From Nephromyces sp. MM_2019 (lineage: Eukaryota > Apicomplexa > Aconoidasida > Nephromycida), in assembly GCA_015657535.1 (NCBI GenBank), contig JADHZB010001966.1, positions 1-64,000 of the forward strand: a DNA stretch of 64,000 nt. The letters run 5' to 3'. The position numbers and the translations under genes are program-made. Below are positions 1 to 13,032 of this stretch, piece after piece. How positions within the stretch are numbered: position 1 is the first letter of the stretch; each line of letters begins with the position of its first letter. The notes below the pieces were generated by a model. The model was not told the DNA's origin. It was given only the letters and a program-made list of their open reading frames with translations, and did not search any database.

Positions 1-324
1 TATATATATATATTTATATACACACTACATATTCATTCCATTCTTATCTACACATACCCTTATATTCACTCCTTATAATTTTTACCATTATATTTGGACT
101 AGAAGTTATATATAAACAAATTTTATATTAAAGTCCATTTTTAACAATTTAAGATATTTACCGTACTGTAAACATATCTGCGCACACTGTATACATTGTA
201 TTTTGTACACATACTTTATACACAAAAATGTCATATGAATATGTTTAAAGGATTCTCTTATTTTAAGGAGAAAATATTCTCTTTTCCTCAATACGTATAA
301 CACAAATACATTTTTTATATTCAG
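1..324. other. Non-coding left edge
   Basis: AT-rich sequence opening with a short (TA)n run. I see no convincing exon. It ends in a pyrimidine-rich tract and CAG that looks like the acceptor for the first exon of the next gene, so this is probably intron sequence. The upstream exons would then lie outside the window. Confidence 0.5.
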
Positions 325-3300
325 TGGGCCTTTGGACCGTATACTTGAAACAGATTGCAGTTCACCTTTACACATTTATATAGATAAATCTGGTTTCTGG
401 CTGTACACACATGCACCACTAGATGTATTCCGCCTAATATTTACACACCTCGAAACTGCCAAAGCAACTGAGTATATTCCATTTATTATACACACTTTCA
501 TAATGAGTAAAAATTTGATATTAAGATATGTTGATCAACTTACAAATAATTTGCTTCGTTTAAGGAGGTGGCCATCTTGGTGTTATATAACATTGAAAGC
601 TGAAGAAAGTGAACGTTTTGAAAAATTAAATTTTCTTGACAAATCAAATTTCTTGGGTGGATCATATCCTATTTATAACATACCTCCATTTTCTCTACCT
701 ACACACCCACTACCTAATCCACCAGAGTGTATGTGTGATTTTTGTGAGGGTTACTATTCTTCAGATAATACACTAATTAAGGATGAGGGTGTGCACAAGG
801 ATTTTTTAGAAGATTTCAAACCTCAAGAGGAATCATCATACACATATAACACATATATACCTAATAAACGCAAGCCTTTTGTAACAAATTCACTCACTTA
901 CATACAGTCTCCATCAACCTATGTACTAAATGAGAGAAATGTTGCAGTCCTTATTTATGTACTTGAAGAAGATTATCTGTGTGCACAAATAAATAATATT
1001 GCCTTGTATGTACACAATTGTAATGAAGTTGAAAATTTTTTAAAAGGTATTGAAGTACCTTCCACAAATGATTACATTATTTCAGAAACAGAAATACCTA
1101 GTGAACCTCCATACCTCTGTTTTCGTGAAATTAACAAATTCAAACAACTTGGTGATCAAATTACCTTCTTACTAATTAACCGTTTACTAATTCCTATCCG
1201 TAACTCCTTTCTAAAATTGTAAGTCAATCTCATAATATTTTCAATTTTATAAATTCAAGTCTTATGGTTCTAAATTTCACCATTTTCTATTCTAAATTTA
1301 ACCATTTTAAACATCACAGTTAAATTTCACTATTTCAAATAAAATTTGTAAACATGAGTAGTAAATATCTTTGTGAATCGTAATTTAATTAAAATAGAGC
1401 TTACTTATTAACATGTACTGTATGAACTTTTACATCTTTGCAATGACTTGTTGTTCATAAGTAATTATATATTGATTATTTTTTAATATACTATATGTAT
1501 TTATTATGTGTTTATAATTTCAAATAGCATCAATACACATTTTATCAATCATATCCATAACTTAACTTATCTGACTTCCTTGATTTAGGACACATCTTTT
1601 TCAACTTGATTTGGATGATATTTTACCTACTCTAACATCTATATCCTTTGGTAGCATCCCATCTATTCATCATCGACTACTCCCTTTCAGCTTTGATTCT
1701 GCAATAGCTCTGATAATTGATCAAATTATCTTACTTTACACACATCTTCTACTAAATAGTGTTTTTCCGAGGTATTTTTTAAATACAAATAATCTGTGTG
1801 AAATATAGATTTATATTCAGTTATAAAGTTTTATATATTAAAGTCTGCTTGAATAAAAACCAATTGTTCTATAAATAATTTAACTTTGCTACAATTATAC
1901 TTATAAAAACATTTTTTTTAAATATTACTTTTACAGAGAATTAATCACAAAAAATCTTTCCAGGCAGCTAGCTCGTAAAATTTCAATCCATCAAACTCAA
2001 TTTATTACACACTTTATTAAATATATAAATCTAAATAAAATCATTGACAAATTACGTATCCTCACACATTTTGAGCACTTCCTTTCAATCTCTTCAACAT
2101 CACAACTTCAAATTTTTTGTATACAATTACTCAATTCACATTCAACCATGTTTGATAATCAAACCATAGAACGACTCCTGTCTATGAGGCCTGATTTGAG
2201 CTCGTGAGTTATAAATAATTAATTTTTATAGTTAATAGTATATAGATAAGTTTACAAACTATACTTGTCTTTTGGATAGATAATTCAATACACAATCTTT
2301 CTAGAATAACTAAAAGAAATTATTTTCTTTTGAATTAATAAACAAATCTTAACCTAATTTTTTCAACAATTTTAGCTCCACCGTTTATTATACTATTTAA
2401 AATGAGTATAAATTTATTCTATGTATCATAACTGTATAAATTTCCACAATTCATCATAATCAGTTTAACCAAAAAAGAAATAAGAGAATGCTATACTAAG
2501 CAAACGAGGCATCAACAACATATATCTTATCAAACTAATGATCATGTTTTTTGGGACGACGATGCATACCTCAAAGCTATGTCAGCACTTTCTTTTTTAA
2601 TTGATGCAGTAGAAGAAAAGAGGTATATACATATTTATATTTGTGACCTTAAATTTTTTTTTGAACATTCATAAAGAAATATTTTTGTATTCAAATATGT
2701 TCATTTGTTATATATGGCAGCACCACTATTGATGGAAAACCACTTGACGATTTTATGGAATTAGATCTTTCAACTCTGAATAGTTAGTATTCATACACAC
2801 AATAATTACTTATTAACTTTATCTTATTTAATATTATAAAGTTTACACTTATAGGAAAATATCTTATTATCAAATTTATTTACAACACACAATTGGAAAT
2901 TGTTTACACCTTATAATGATAATACCCATATTTTTCTTTTTATGGGTCATATAATTCTTGTTTCTTTTACTTTCTTCTATTCTATATAGTATTTGATTGT
3001 AAATTTAAGATAAAATAAACTTTTCTAATTGTTATAATTACCTATAGCAACCAAGGATATTTTGGAAGTCATTGAACCTGATAATAATATTCTCCAATGT
3101 CCGACACCTAATGAAAGCACACCAAATAATTTTTCCTTGGATGACCCCTTAAACACTTTCCCTCCAACCATGAAATTACCTCCACAACTATCTACGATAT
3201 TCTTATCCTTATCTAAACAAGATAACATCAACCCTCTTATAGCAAAGTTTAATCAGTCTATAAATCACTCTATCTCTTACTTCAGTGACCTTGTACAAAC

Positions 3301-5690
3301 ACAACCTACTGAAAACCTCAAGAAATATTTACCTTCCATAATAAGCACCCCTAGCTCAAACATTAACAAGAATTCAGAAATGATCAATAATGACAATGAT
3401 TTGGATATGAATCTTGATTTTGCTTCTGTTAACTTGAAATTTGATTCGATTCTAGATAGCAACTCAATCAATTTCAATAGTACAGATAAAGAAAACCATA
3501 TTGAATACAACAATCGCCAAGATGATAACACTCCGAGCCATCAAAAATTAACAGAATTTATGAATTATAACAATGAAGAACGTGAAGAATTCAATAAGTC
3601 TAAGCAAAAGGTTAGATGCCAAGAACCACCAGAGATTAATTTATTCGAAATCGATCAAATTGTTCAGGATCCTGGTTCAGTAGATATATCCTCTTTCGTT
3701 TCGAATATTACACAAACTAATAATTTTGAAGAAAAAGATGCATTTGAACAAAATTGTAATACAACGAATTTAATTGAAAGTTATTGTGAGAACAGATTTA
3801 TTGAAACTCCTATGATTCTTGAGAGCCCTACAAACATCTTTTCACCTCCGTTGCGTGTTAGTTTTGATCCTTTACATATTGATAAAGAAGGTGATTTAAC
3901 CCCAGTTTATTCCGCTTTCTCGGTGCCACTTGAAACATCTCCTAACTTACACACTGACGATGATTCAAACTCAGAGAACCTAAAAGAAATGAATTTTCTT
4001 ACATTTACTCCAATTCAAATCGAAAATAATATAGAAATGTCTTCAATAGCTCCAGAAGATGTCACCCTGCCTGACAAAATTTATTCATCTATAGATTCAG
4101 AATATGAAAATGATGAACAAGAAATCATTTGGGATGCATCTTGTGGTCAATTTTCAGAAGAACCATCTTTTGTTCGATTATTTAAAAGAATTCCTTATCC
4201 ACTAATAGTAAGACTCTTCTATTATGACACTTATCCTTTTGAATCCATATTAGACTAGTTCATTAGTATTAGTGCTCTTAATACCTTACCTATAGATAAA
4301 CCCTATCAATAACTTTGTCATCCAAACCAGGCTACCAAGCAAGGAATTCTATATAAGTACACCAACTTTCCAATCGGTATTAACAGTGCAATATATTCAA
4401 GTTCAAAACATAACATTAGTAACCACCCATCCAAACTATCTTTCGACTGGCACAGATTATTTTTTTGTTTACAGCCTCCCTTTTTATTCTATTATACATT
4501 ACCTTTGCAATCATCTAAAACCACTACAAACAATTCACCTATACAGTATGAAGGTTGCATATGGTTAAAAAGCATTGAGCAAATAAAAAAATCAGAAACT
4601 AAGAGAAAACTTTCGAATTCTCATTGGCAAGTAAAAGATGAAAACAACAACAAAACCCTCAATTACATATCCTTCAACAGTGAAAGAAATGAAGAACTTG
4701 CTCAAGACATTGCCCTTGATGATTGGGGTTACTCCTTCGACTTGGTAATAACTTAATTACATTAATCCTGAGATCCTTGAACCTATGTTGTTTGCTACTA
4801 ATTTAATTTCCCAATCTTGATGACTAAATAAAACTTTACAATTGATAATGTGATGTTGTTTCTAAATTAATTGAAACATTCTTTAATTTTAATTTTATGA
4901 TACAAAAAAGATGGAACTTTCAAATATTTTCCTAAACCAGATATTTAAAGAACACCTACAATTACATCATGTTAAGCTATGTACTCCCAATGAAAATGAA
5001 TTCAATGATTGGTTTAGCTATCTATATGAAGGAATAAATAAGTCAAATACGCATTCTCATAACTCAGCAAAGCATCCTTTCTCTACGGCTAAAATAATTA
5101 CAAAGCCTGGTAAAACGGTTACAAAAACACAAGATAACACCACAGCCATTTCATGCACAACCACTTCCGATTCATTTAACATTTCTAAGACTGAAAAGCC
5201 ATCCCTTCTTAGCAGTCCCTTATTTTACTTTTACAATGGTTATCTAAATAATCGATTGGGATCATTTTACTATGACGAATTCTCCTTAGAAGCTCATCAA
5301 AGCCCTGGAGAAAATACTTCTAACTCATGGGCTAAAGAGATTGCTAGAGCTTTTTACACATTTTTGTTTCCTGATACTGATTTAGATAATCCACGTTTTT
5401 CTGAACCATATAGTATACCTCCAATGAAGACATTCAAAGCCGACTTTGGTAACGAATGTTTATCAAAGAGCGAATATGATAATGGACCAATCGATATAGA
5501 AAATTGTGATGAAGAAAATTATATAATTATAAATCATTTAGATGTTCCCACCATCCAGATAGAAAATAATTCATTCTATAAAGATTCTTGCCCATCATTG
5601 AGTCGCTCAGAATATCTTAAAAGGTTAAATTATGACAAATTGCTAAAAAGACAAGCTTATTTCTCTTCAATGTGTGGAATAAAACTTTAG
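325..5690 (+). CDS. Large multi-exon protein, possible gamma-tubulin complex component (5' incomplete)
   Basis: Eight exons join in consistent phase: 325-1218, 1589-1771, 1937-2203, 2464-2622, 2721-2782, 3048-4207, 4331-4744 and 4911-5690, giving about 1300 residues. The first exon starts after an acceptor and has no ATG, so the N-terminus is off the window. Exons 2 to 4 are helical, and a stretch reading KIIDKLRILTHFEHFLSI resembles the GCP/Spc97-Spc98 segment where helices lead to 'LR.y.l...gdf'. That resemblance is weak and is my only clue to function. In GCPs this would mean microtubule nucleation with gamma-tubulin. The 3048-4207 exon is a roughly 390-residue Asn/Ser/Asp-rich, probably disordered insertion. 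The 4208-4330 intron is inferred because it removes two in-frame stops with a GTAAGA donor and keeps phase 0. The last junction (4744/4911) is also phase 0 but weaker, so 4911-5690 could be a separate gene starting at its ATG. Confidence 0.5.
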
Positions 5691-6152
5691 TACAGTAAAT
5701 TAAACTTTATATCGCATTTTAAGGTAAGGACTAAATTACTATTAAAGTGAATCATTTTTTTTTATAATTTATAATTGATCCTCATCATATATTCTAATTA
5801 TTGGTGGAGTATTGAATTGGTTTTCATATCTGATATAACTAATAGGTTATATCCGAGAAAGTTACTTTTTTATATTTCATAATAAAGAACGTGTCTTACA
5901 CTTTACAGCATATAAGTTTTTGTTTAAGTCATCTTAAATCTCTTTTTTTAACCTTTGTACATGAAAGGGAATTGTCAAAAACTCGCTAAAATTATATTTT
6001 CTTCAATTACTTATTTCATGTTATCGATCGGTAGGACTTCCCAATATACTGAATTATTACAAGGCAACAAATATTATATTATCTAGTAAGGTAACCTATA
6101 AAAACTTTATTAAAAAGTTTTATCATATCGAAATTTAACATTGAAAGGCAAT
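5691..6152. other. Convergent intergenic spacer
   Basis: AT-rich sequence between two genes that converge on it. I see no ORF, RNA gene or repeat. It probably carries both 3' ends. Confidence 0.5.
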
Positions 6153-8830
6153 TTAAATTAGGGTATAACTAACCTCTAAGTCTTCTTCACGCCTAGAAGA
6201 ATTATTTAGAAAGCCCTTGTTAATATCTTCTTGAGCTTGACGTGAGTAATAAATCCACAACAAAAAGAGAATCACAGCCCCAAAAGCAGAGCTTATTGCA
6301 ATAATTAACATAACTGAAAGAGGATTAATAAATATTCAAGTCTAAAAGGATATCTAGAATTTCAAAAAAGCAATATCAGAGATTCTTAAGCTGTATACTT
6401 TCGAGTAAATAATATTGAATTAGAAATTACCGAATTTCCAAGTTTGACATGTGTACTGTATAGAGCTTAAGGCAGTCACCGACCATAAAATAGAGACTGG
6501 ATCACGAAAGTCATAAAATTGAAAAATTGTACAACACTTTAAGTGTCTCATGAGATTGAATAACTTTTTGTGTAAGAATCATTTTACATCTATAATTAAA
6601 TGAAACTAAGAAATATGAGTACACTAACCAAACACCATAAAAAGGACAAAGCGATGAGTGATTGTGCTCGCCTCATGCCGCTCAGGAAAATCTCTAAAAT
6701 CAAAGTTTTTTATTCAAAGTCAGATATAGTTAGTCATTTTGTTGCCAAGAAACAACTCAGTTTTTTTAATAGAACTAATAGTGAAAGGATAATGAATTTT
6801 TGTTTTAGGTTAATCGTTTTAAATCACAAAGTAGAAGTAGCTTGTTTCTCTAACATTGGCGGTTGAAGAGACACTAAGAGTGAGATAGTTCCTAAAAATG
6901 GGAATTTCAATCCCATGTGTAAGCTCACAATAACAAAAGTCAAAGAAGAAATCAGAATGATTACATAAGCCTGAAAAGAAGCAAATAAGCTCAATATCAT
7001 CAGGGATGTTTTCGAAAACAAAATTAAAATTAGAAATAATATTGAATTTATGCATTATGAACATAATAAATTTAAAAAATTTTTTAATCTTATTCTCAGT
7101 TTACATGAGCATCCTTCCCATAATAAGATATGAAAATAGAAGATATTAATATTTGTGGAAGGTCTTCAATAAACCTTAGTAGTAATGAAAAAGTTATCAG
7201 TAACTTTTCAAACATAATGAGTGCCTGAAAATAGATGCAAAAACCATAATAGTTTTCACTGAAATCAAAACTTAACATATATCATTTATTTATACTCAAT
7301 TAATTGGAAATTATAAAAAAATTTTAATTGTTTACTTCAGGATAGCTTTGACCCGATTCTCGAATCTGATTGAATACTAAAAAGGGACAGAATAGCCTGG
7401 AGTCTGAATAAAATATCAGAACCTCAAATCAAAAGTTAATTCTAGCAATGAATTATAAATTCCTTTGAAGCTAATACTGTCTAATAATTTGAGGTGGTAT
7501 ACTAACGTTTCCCTTCAATGCGATTATAAATTAAAAACCTTCTAAGCATATAAGCCGAGAATGAAGTTATCCAAATAGTGCATAACCAAAGGAGAGTGAA
7601 TTGTGGTATTGTTTCATTAACACGTGTAGGTGCGAATGCAACTCGAAGAATAAAGATCAAGTCTGAATAAAGCAAAAATTTCAGCCTTTTTAATACTAGA
7701 TTAAAACCAATTTGATATTCTGATCAGTTTGAAATTACCGTTAATGTAGTCGAGATGTTTTATTACTTCTAAAAGTGTTAATCTTGCTTGTTTGGAACGA
7801 ATAGTATCTACTCTCCAATAATCTGCTATCATTTCCAAGACATAACTCATTAGCTCTTCATCATTAAAAGCTTTGGTATCATCGTCAATTAAAAGCTGGA
7901 AATAAAACTCAAGCCTTATTTATATTTATTAACCAACCAATATTTATCATAGTTAAAACTCTACTAGATTGTAATACAATATAACTGCTACACACCTCAT
8001 CTCAAATTTAAACTAAAAAGTAGACGAACTCACAAATTCACTTTTTAGATTCTATTATTTGATTATATATATAAAAGTTGGCAAGCACCTAAATTACCTC
8101 ATTTATGTTGTTGTTTACATCTGGGAGAGGTTGGTAAGAGTATACTGAAATTTCGTCAGAATGATTAATAGAGCTCATTCTTTCAACAAAGCTGAAAAAC
8201 AAACTTCCTTTGTGTTTTTTAGTTTTTCTTGAAATTTAGTAAATGTTTCACCTCAGCTGTTCAGCATTTTCAATCTCCAGGATTTTTAAAATATCTTCAA
8301 TGGGATTTGACTTGATTTCTTCAGGTTGCCTAACGTTCCTACATGTGGTGCCTATTACACTCATAAATCCACGTTTTAAATATTCGGTTCTCAAAATTTA
8401 GTATGGATTCTAAAAGATATGTTTCCCTTATTATTTATTTCTAGATTCTAATAAAAATACATAATAATACCTAATATATAAAATTTTCGATAATAAGTAT
8501 TTGAGTCTTGAGTAAACTCGGGAATCTTTGATAATACACTTAATAGCAAATTTCATAAAAATTAAAGTTTGTTAATAAATATTGATTATATTTGTTATTA
8601 TTATCTATCTCATAAAATCATTTACCAGGTTTTGTATCGAATGATTCATGGTGAATCTTAAGTCTTTCTATCTCACATGGGTTTTTTACAGCTTTGAAAG
8701 GTTGCCGGCCATGGTGAGTATAGTCTGGCTCTTCATTTTTTAATTGAAGGTATTCAGAATTTCCAATAATGGAAGTTTTGGTAATACCTTCTAAGGATTT
8801 AGTAAAAGCATCTACCAAAGGGACAGCCAT
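6153..8830 (-). CDS. Polytopic membrane protein with cytosolic N-terminal domain, unknown function
   Basis: About ten exons run right to left from an ATG at 8830. Those I could place are 8618-8830, 8252-8351, 8098-8191, 7739-7895, 7507-7662, 7336-7403, about 7103-7232, about 6830-6972, about 6640-6700, about 6435-6575 and 6153-6315. The first four exons encode a soluble region of roughly 170 residues, including ADYWRVDTIRSKQARLTLLE. The rest encodes about six hydrophobic segments, one per exon in places. A loop reads FIEDLPQILISS, recalling the 'ED-PQ' turn of XK-like and some channel-like proteins, but this is not enough for a family call. The C-terminus is a final TM helix (FGAVILFLLWIYYS) followed by a charged tail. 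The junctions agree in phase, although the 6640-6700 exon is tentative. I do not recognise the protein. Confidence 0.6.
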
Positions 8831-10171
8831 ATCTTTGAAATGTTCATAAAGTCTTAATCATTAAAACAAATCAATTAAATAAATTATAGCTAACTTTAAA
8901 GCATTTTATTTATAGCACTTTATTGTAGTTCTTTTTATGAACATGTTATAATTTATTTGTATGTGTTTATACTCATCCCTGTGGGCATGAATAGAAAATA
9001 CTGGCCATATGAGGAATTTTAGCATTAAATTGCGATTTGAAGCTAGTAAGATTACTAACAAAAATTGAAAAGTTTATAAATACTAGGTAGATAACCCAAC
9101 CTATATGTTATAACAAAATGGACAGAACACATTTTACTCTTGATCTGTGAAGTGCTTGCTACTACTCAAGATAATAATTAAGCTTAGTAGAAGAAAATTA
9201 TTTTATAAAATTTAACTTCCGGAAAAATTCCAATTTCCAAGCAGATATTTTTTGATTTGATTATCTGGTATCTATGCTCAAATCATCTAACATTAGCAAC
9301 CATCAATTAAAAAAGTCCACCTGGTTTAATGTGGGTAAAATTTGAAATGTCAACTATGTCAAATTGCTCCTCTTATAAAATACTTTTGAATGACATAAAA
9401 TTGTTTTCAAAAAGCTAGCTTGGATAACTATTAACTAATGCTTGTTTATCTACGAGTCTTATTTTCTAGTGATCTCTTCGTTGTTACAAAAGATTACAAA
9501 AGCGGGCTTTTATAAGTCATTTTTCTTTTTATCTCTAACTTCCAAGGTATTTATAAAAGTTATATTGTAGGGTTTTTCCACACACAACTTCATCTTATTC
9601 AATTGATAATATTCTAATACTTGAGGACTGTATATTATTTGATTTATTTAAAATTCTACTCATCAGTTTGAAATTAAAGTTGTGAAACCGTACAATAGTG
9701 AAACTTCTGAAACTTAGAACATTCACATTCATCTTAAATTGTTTGAGCTAAATAAAATCAATAAGTATTAAAAAGTAGTTCAAGATTAAAAGAGAATTAT
9801 TCTGTAGGATTCAATTTAAACCTTTTAAAATTTTATTTCAAGCTAGGATACTTATAATTTTGATAGTTAATAGTATATTACATAATTAAAGAAAGTGTTC
9901 AAATGTGTCTTTCAGGATTATGATTAAGTTCTAGAAAGAAAGAAAATATCAATAGAAAACTCGTAAAACTAAATGTAATGCATGTGTATTAGTGTATCTT
10001 GTGGCTATTAGCTTGGGCTATTTATCAATATTTCGAATTGTTCCAGTTCTTGTAACCTACTCAGTTATAAATTAAAAACATTAACATGTCTTCAGGTTTT
10101 GTGGGGATTGAGCTATTTTGTTATAATTTTCTCCATAAAAAAGCTGGTGTATCCTATAATAAAGGGAGAAA
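8831..10171. other. Intergenic region upstream of the membrane-protein gene
   Basis: AT-rich sequence containing the 3' flank of bL17 and the presumed promoter of the minus-strand gene at 8830. No exon or repeat was recognised. Confidence 0.45.
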
Positions 10172-11184
10172 TTAAACCAGTTCAAGTATCGCCATCTCAG
10201 CAGAGTCACCTTTTCTTGCATGAGGTAATCTTTTTACCCGGCAATAGCCCGATTTTCTCAATGCATACTTATCCTGGGCCTTCAAATCAATTAAAAAGAC
10301 GATCAGGATTTTTATTTGTAAACCGAATTTTAGGTATTAAATATATAAAGTATGCAAAAGTGGGACTAATAATTAAATCTTGGTTAAGTATTTATTATTT
10401 TATCAAGCTGTAAAAAGCCACCCATATAGATAAATTTTCTATAGTTTTACCTTTTTAAAAATCGCATAAATTAATGATTTTTCATAAATCCATGCATGTG
10501 CTTGACGGAATGAATGTAAATCACCCTTTTTTGCTAATGAAATCATATGATCAATCCATTTCCTGGCAGCTTTAGCCTTGGTTGTAGTGGTTATTATGGT
10601 TCCATGTTTTAATACCTAATTAAAACATTGGTTTAGCTAAATAATGAAAAATATGAATAGTACTGATCAAGTTCTTTACAATTGTTGACTGAGTTATTTT
10701 TGGTTGTTTTATGGCATAATCAGATTTGTTCTAAAATGAAAACTATTTGGGTATGTTTCAATCTCGTTTTCTTAGACTAGATAAAAGGTTTGTAAAGTCA
10801 AATAGATTTAGTAGGTGTTAGTTTAAAGTCTTAAAAGGAATTATAAATCCATTGAAGTATCATTCTCAATAAGTTAAGCATTAAGCAACCTATATAATCT
10901 TAGTAAATTATTTAAGGTACCTGGGTGGTCAGATTTCTCAGCAGGGCTTTTCTTTGTGATGTAGGACGGTTAAGTTTTGCAAAGGTAGATGGTCGGTGGG
11001 CAGCATTAAGTACAGATATTTTCCAATTGGAATTAAAGTATTTTTTGTTGGTAGGATTGAGAAATGAATGTGTTCTAGGTATATAAATGATTGATAGGAG
11101 GTTTAAGATTCCGAAAAGAATCATAAGAAAACATAAACTCCCAAAGAAGCTGTGGCTTTTCTTCCAGTAATCAGAGCTAGGCAT
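10172..11184 (-). CDS. 50S ribosomal protein bL17, apicoplast-targeted
   Basis: Three exons (10921-11184, 10451-10615, 10172-10273) join in phase 0 to give about 176 residues. The core matches bacterial-type L17: RKALLRNLTTQ, then KAARKWIDHMISLAKKGDLH, then a C-terminus with GYCRVKRLPHARKGDSAEMA before ILELV. bL17 sits near the peptide exit of the large subunit and is absent from eukaryotic cytosolic ribosomes, so this copy must serve an organelle. The 60 to 70 residue N-terminal extension has a strongly hydrophobic stretch at about residues 13-35, followed by a basic Asn/Lys/Ser-rich segment. That is the signal-plus-transit layout of apicoplast proteins. The start is the only ATG giving this leader. 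A mitochondrial protein is the alternative, but a signal-type hydrophobic core argues against it. Confidence 0.88.
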
Positions 11185-13032
11185 AATCCAGATTACTTTG
11201 TGATTTTATAGTCTTTAGAAGCCTAATAAAGTTTTCTTTTAGTTTAAACCAAGTATATTTTGCTGTTAATTCCCAACTGAAACTAAACTTTTTCCAAAAG
11301 GAGTATGCAAGCAAGATTGGGTGGGTGCTTTTTATTTGTACATATCAATTTCAAATTTGACATGTGTCTATCAATTTTAAATTAGTTTATCTTAAATGAA
11401 TAAATACAACTTAGTCAAAAAAAGAATAACTGGGATTTTGTGAATCTAACTGATTTTAAGTGAGTTATCACTTAATATTATTACAATTTTGTGTGTAGTG
11501 GCTTAAGTAGTCTCAAAGCCCTTAAGCTGCAAGTTTTTTGTTCGGCTGTTGAATGTATCCCAAGTTTTTCAAGTTACAATTTGAAATCTAATTTGAAATA
11601 CTCTATGCCTTAAAAGGAATTGATTATACAGTAGCTTGCTACTACCCTTTTCCTATTGAGCCATTTAATTTTTTATGTGAGAATAAAAAACCTTTCCTGT
11701 GCTAAATATTAGCTATAATCCCATAAGGACTAAAATCTTTGTGACAAACATCTCTAGAGTACAAATTAAATAAAATTTTATTTAAATCATTTTCAGTTTG
11801 GGCTAAAGTTGATATTATCAACAGTAAATGCTTTTAATATTTCCTTTGATTTTTCTCATTCCAAGCCTTGAGCATATATAAGTATATATATGTCTTTGGT
11901 ATAATGTATACTCACACTTTGATGAATTTTTTTTTACTGAAAGACTAAAACTAATTTTACATATAAAAGCAATAGAAAAAATTAGATAAAAGCTAATTCA
12001 ATAAAAACTGAGTGGAAATTTTCAAATACAATATTATATATTAACCAGCTTATTTATGCGTAGATTGCAAGAATAGTCAACATTGATTTGAATGACTTAT
12101 TATTTTCTTAGGAGTATTTATAGGAGCAGTTAATCTAATTAAAAAATTAACTAGTTTCTCCAAAGAATTAAAATTCTTATTGAAAGTCTTGGCTTAAACT
12201 TTAGTATAGCTCTTCAAGAAATGTAAAAATAATAGAATTGCAAAATATTTGAATATATCTTAACGATATTCCTAAATTAATCCTGGTTCCAATAATTGTA
12301 CTGAAGTTTTATTATCACCAAGTGTAATGTTTGATATTCCATTGATAATCATTAAGTTTACTTCCAAGGGAACGCTTGGAAATTATAGTCGCACATTAGT
12401 TAATGACATAATATTACGAAATAAGTTCAATGAAAATGTGAGCAAAATATTTTTTCTTAAAATTCACTTAATTTAAGAATAGAATAAAAATTATTTATAT
12501 TTATCACTTTCAATTTTACTCATCGTTACGATTTTAAATTATATCTCTTCATTTCATCTTGGAATGCACTTGATTAGTGGTTTAAAAAAAACCAAATAAA
12601 ACTTTTAGTCATTGGTGGGCATGTAAAGCTGTCTTTTGAGTTTATAATCGATTATGTCTTCAATTTTTTTGATTTTGATATAAAAATGGTCCTGTCTAAG
12701 ACAACTAAGCAGATTTACACCTCTCTCTCTTCTTAAGCTTCAGTTTTAACCTTGAATAATTAATTAAATCACTCCTTGAAATTGACATCAAATACTCCAT
12801 TGACTAAAACGATAATTTTTTTTAATTTAATGTAGACTGAACGCAAAGATTTATGAGATTGTCATAGAAAATTTTTGCCGGACTTAATATGACTATTTTT
12901 ATCTTCGACTAACACAAGCATTTACTTATTATTAATTGACTAACTTCTGTGTCACACAAATAGTTTAAATAGCTGACATAATCGTACTCCAAAAAGAATA
13001 AGGACCATAATAATGCTTCAGGTCATGCTAAA
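11185..13032. other. Divergent intergenic region
   Basis: AT-rich spacer between the divergently transcribed bL17 and subtilisin genes, so it should hold both promoters. A CTCTCTCTCTTCTTAAG tract lies near 12721. No coding signal was found. Confidence 0.45.

Noticed and set aside
106..375. 89-codon minus-strand ORF at the left edge
   Set aside because: Low-complexity AT-rich sequence overlapping the first exon of the plus-strand gene, with no family features.
6600..6866. 88-codon plus-strand ORF
   Set aside because: Antisense to exons of the polytopic membrane gene that show TM helices and matching splice phases.
10099..10413. 105-codon plus-strand ORF with hydrophobic start
   Set aside because: It lies antisense over the last exon of bL17, whose C-terminal motif is unmistakable, and it starts at TTG.
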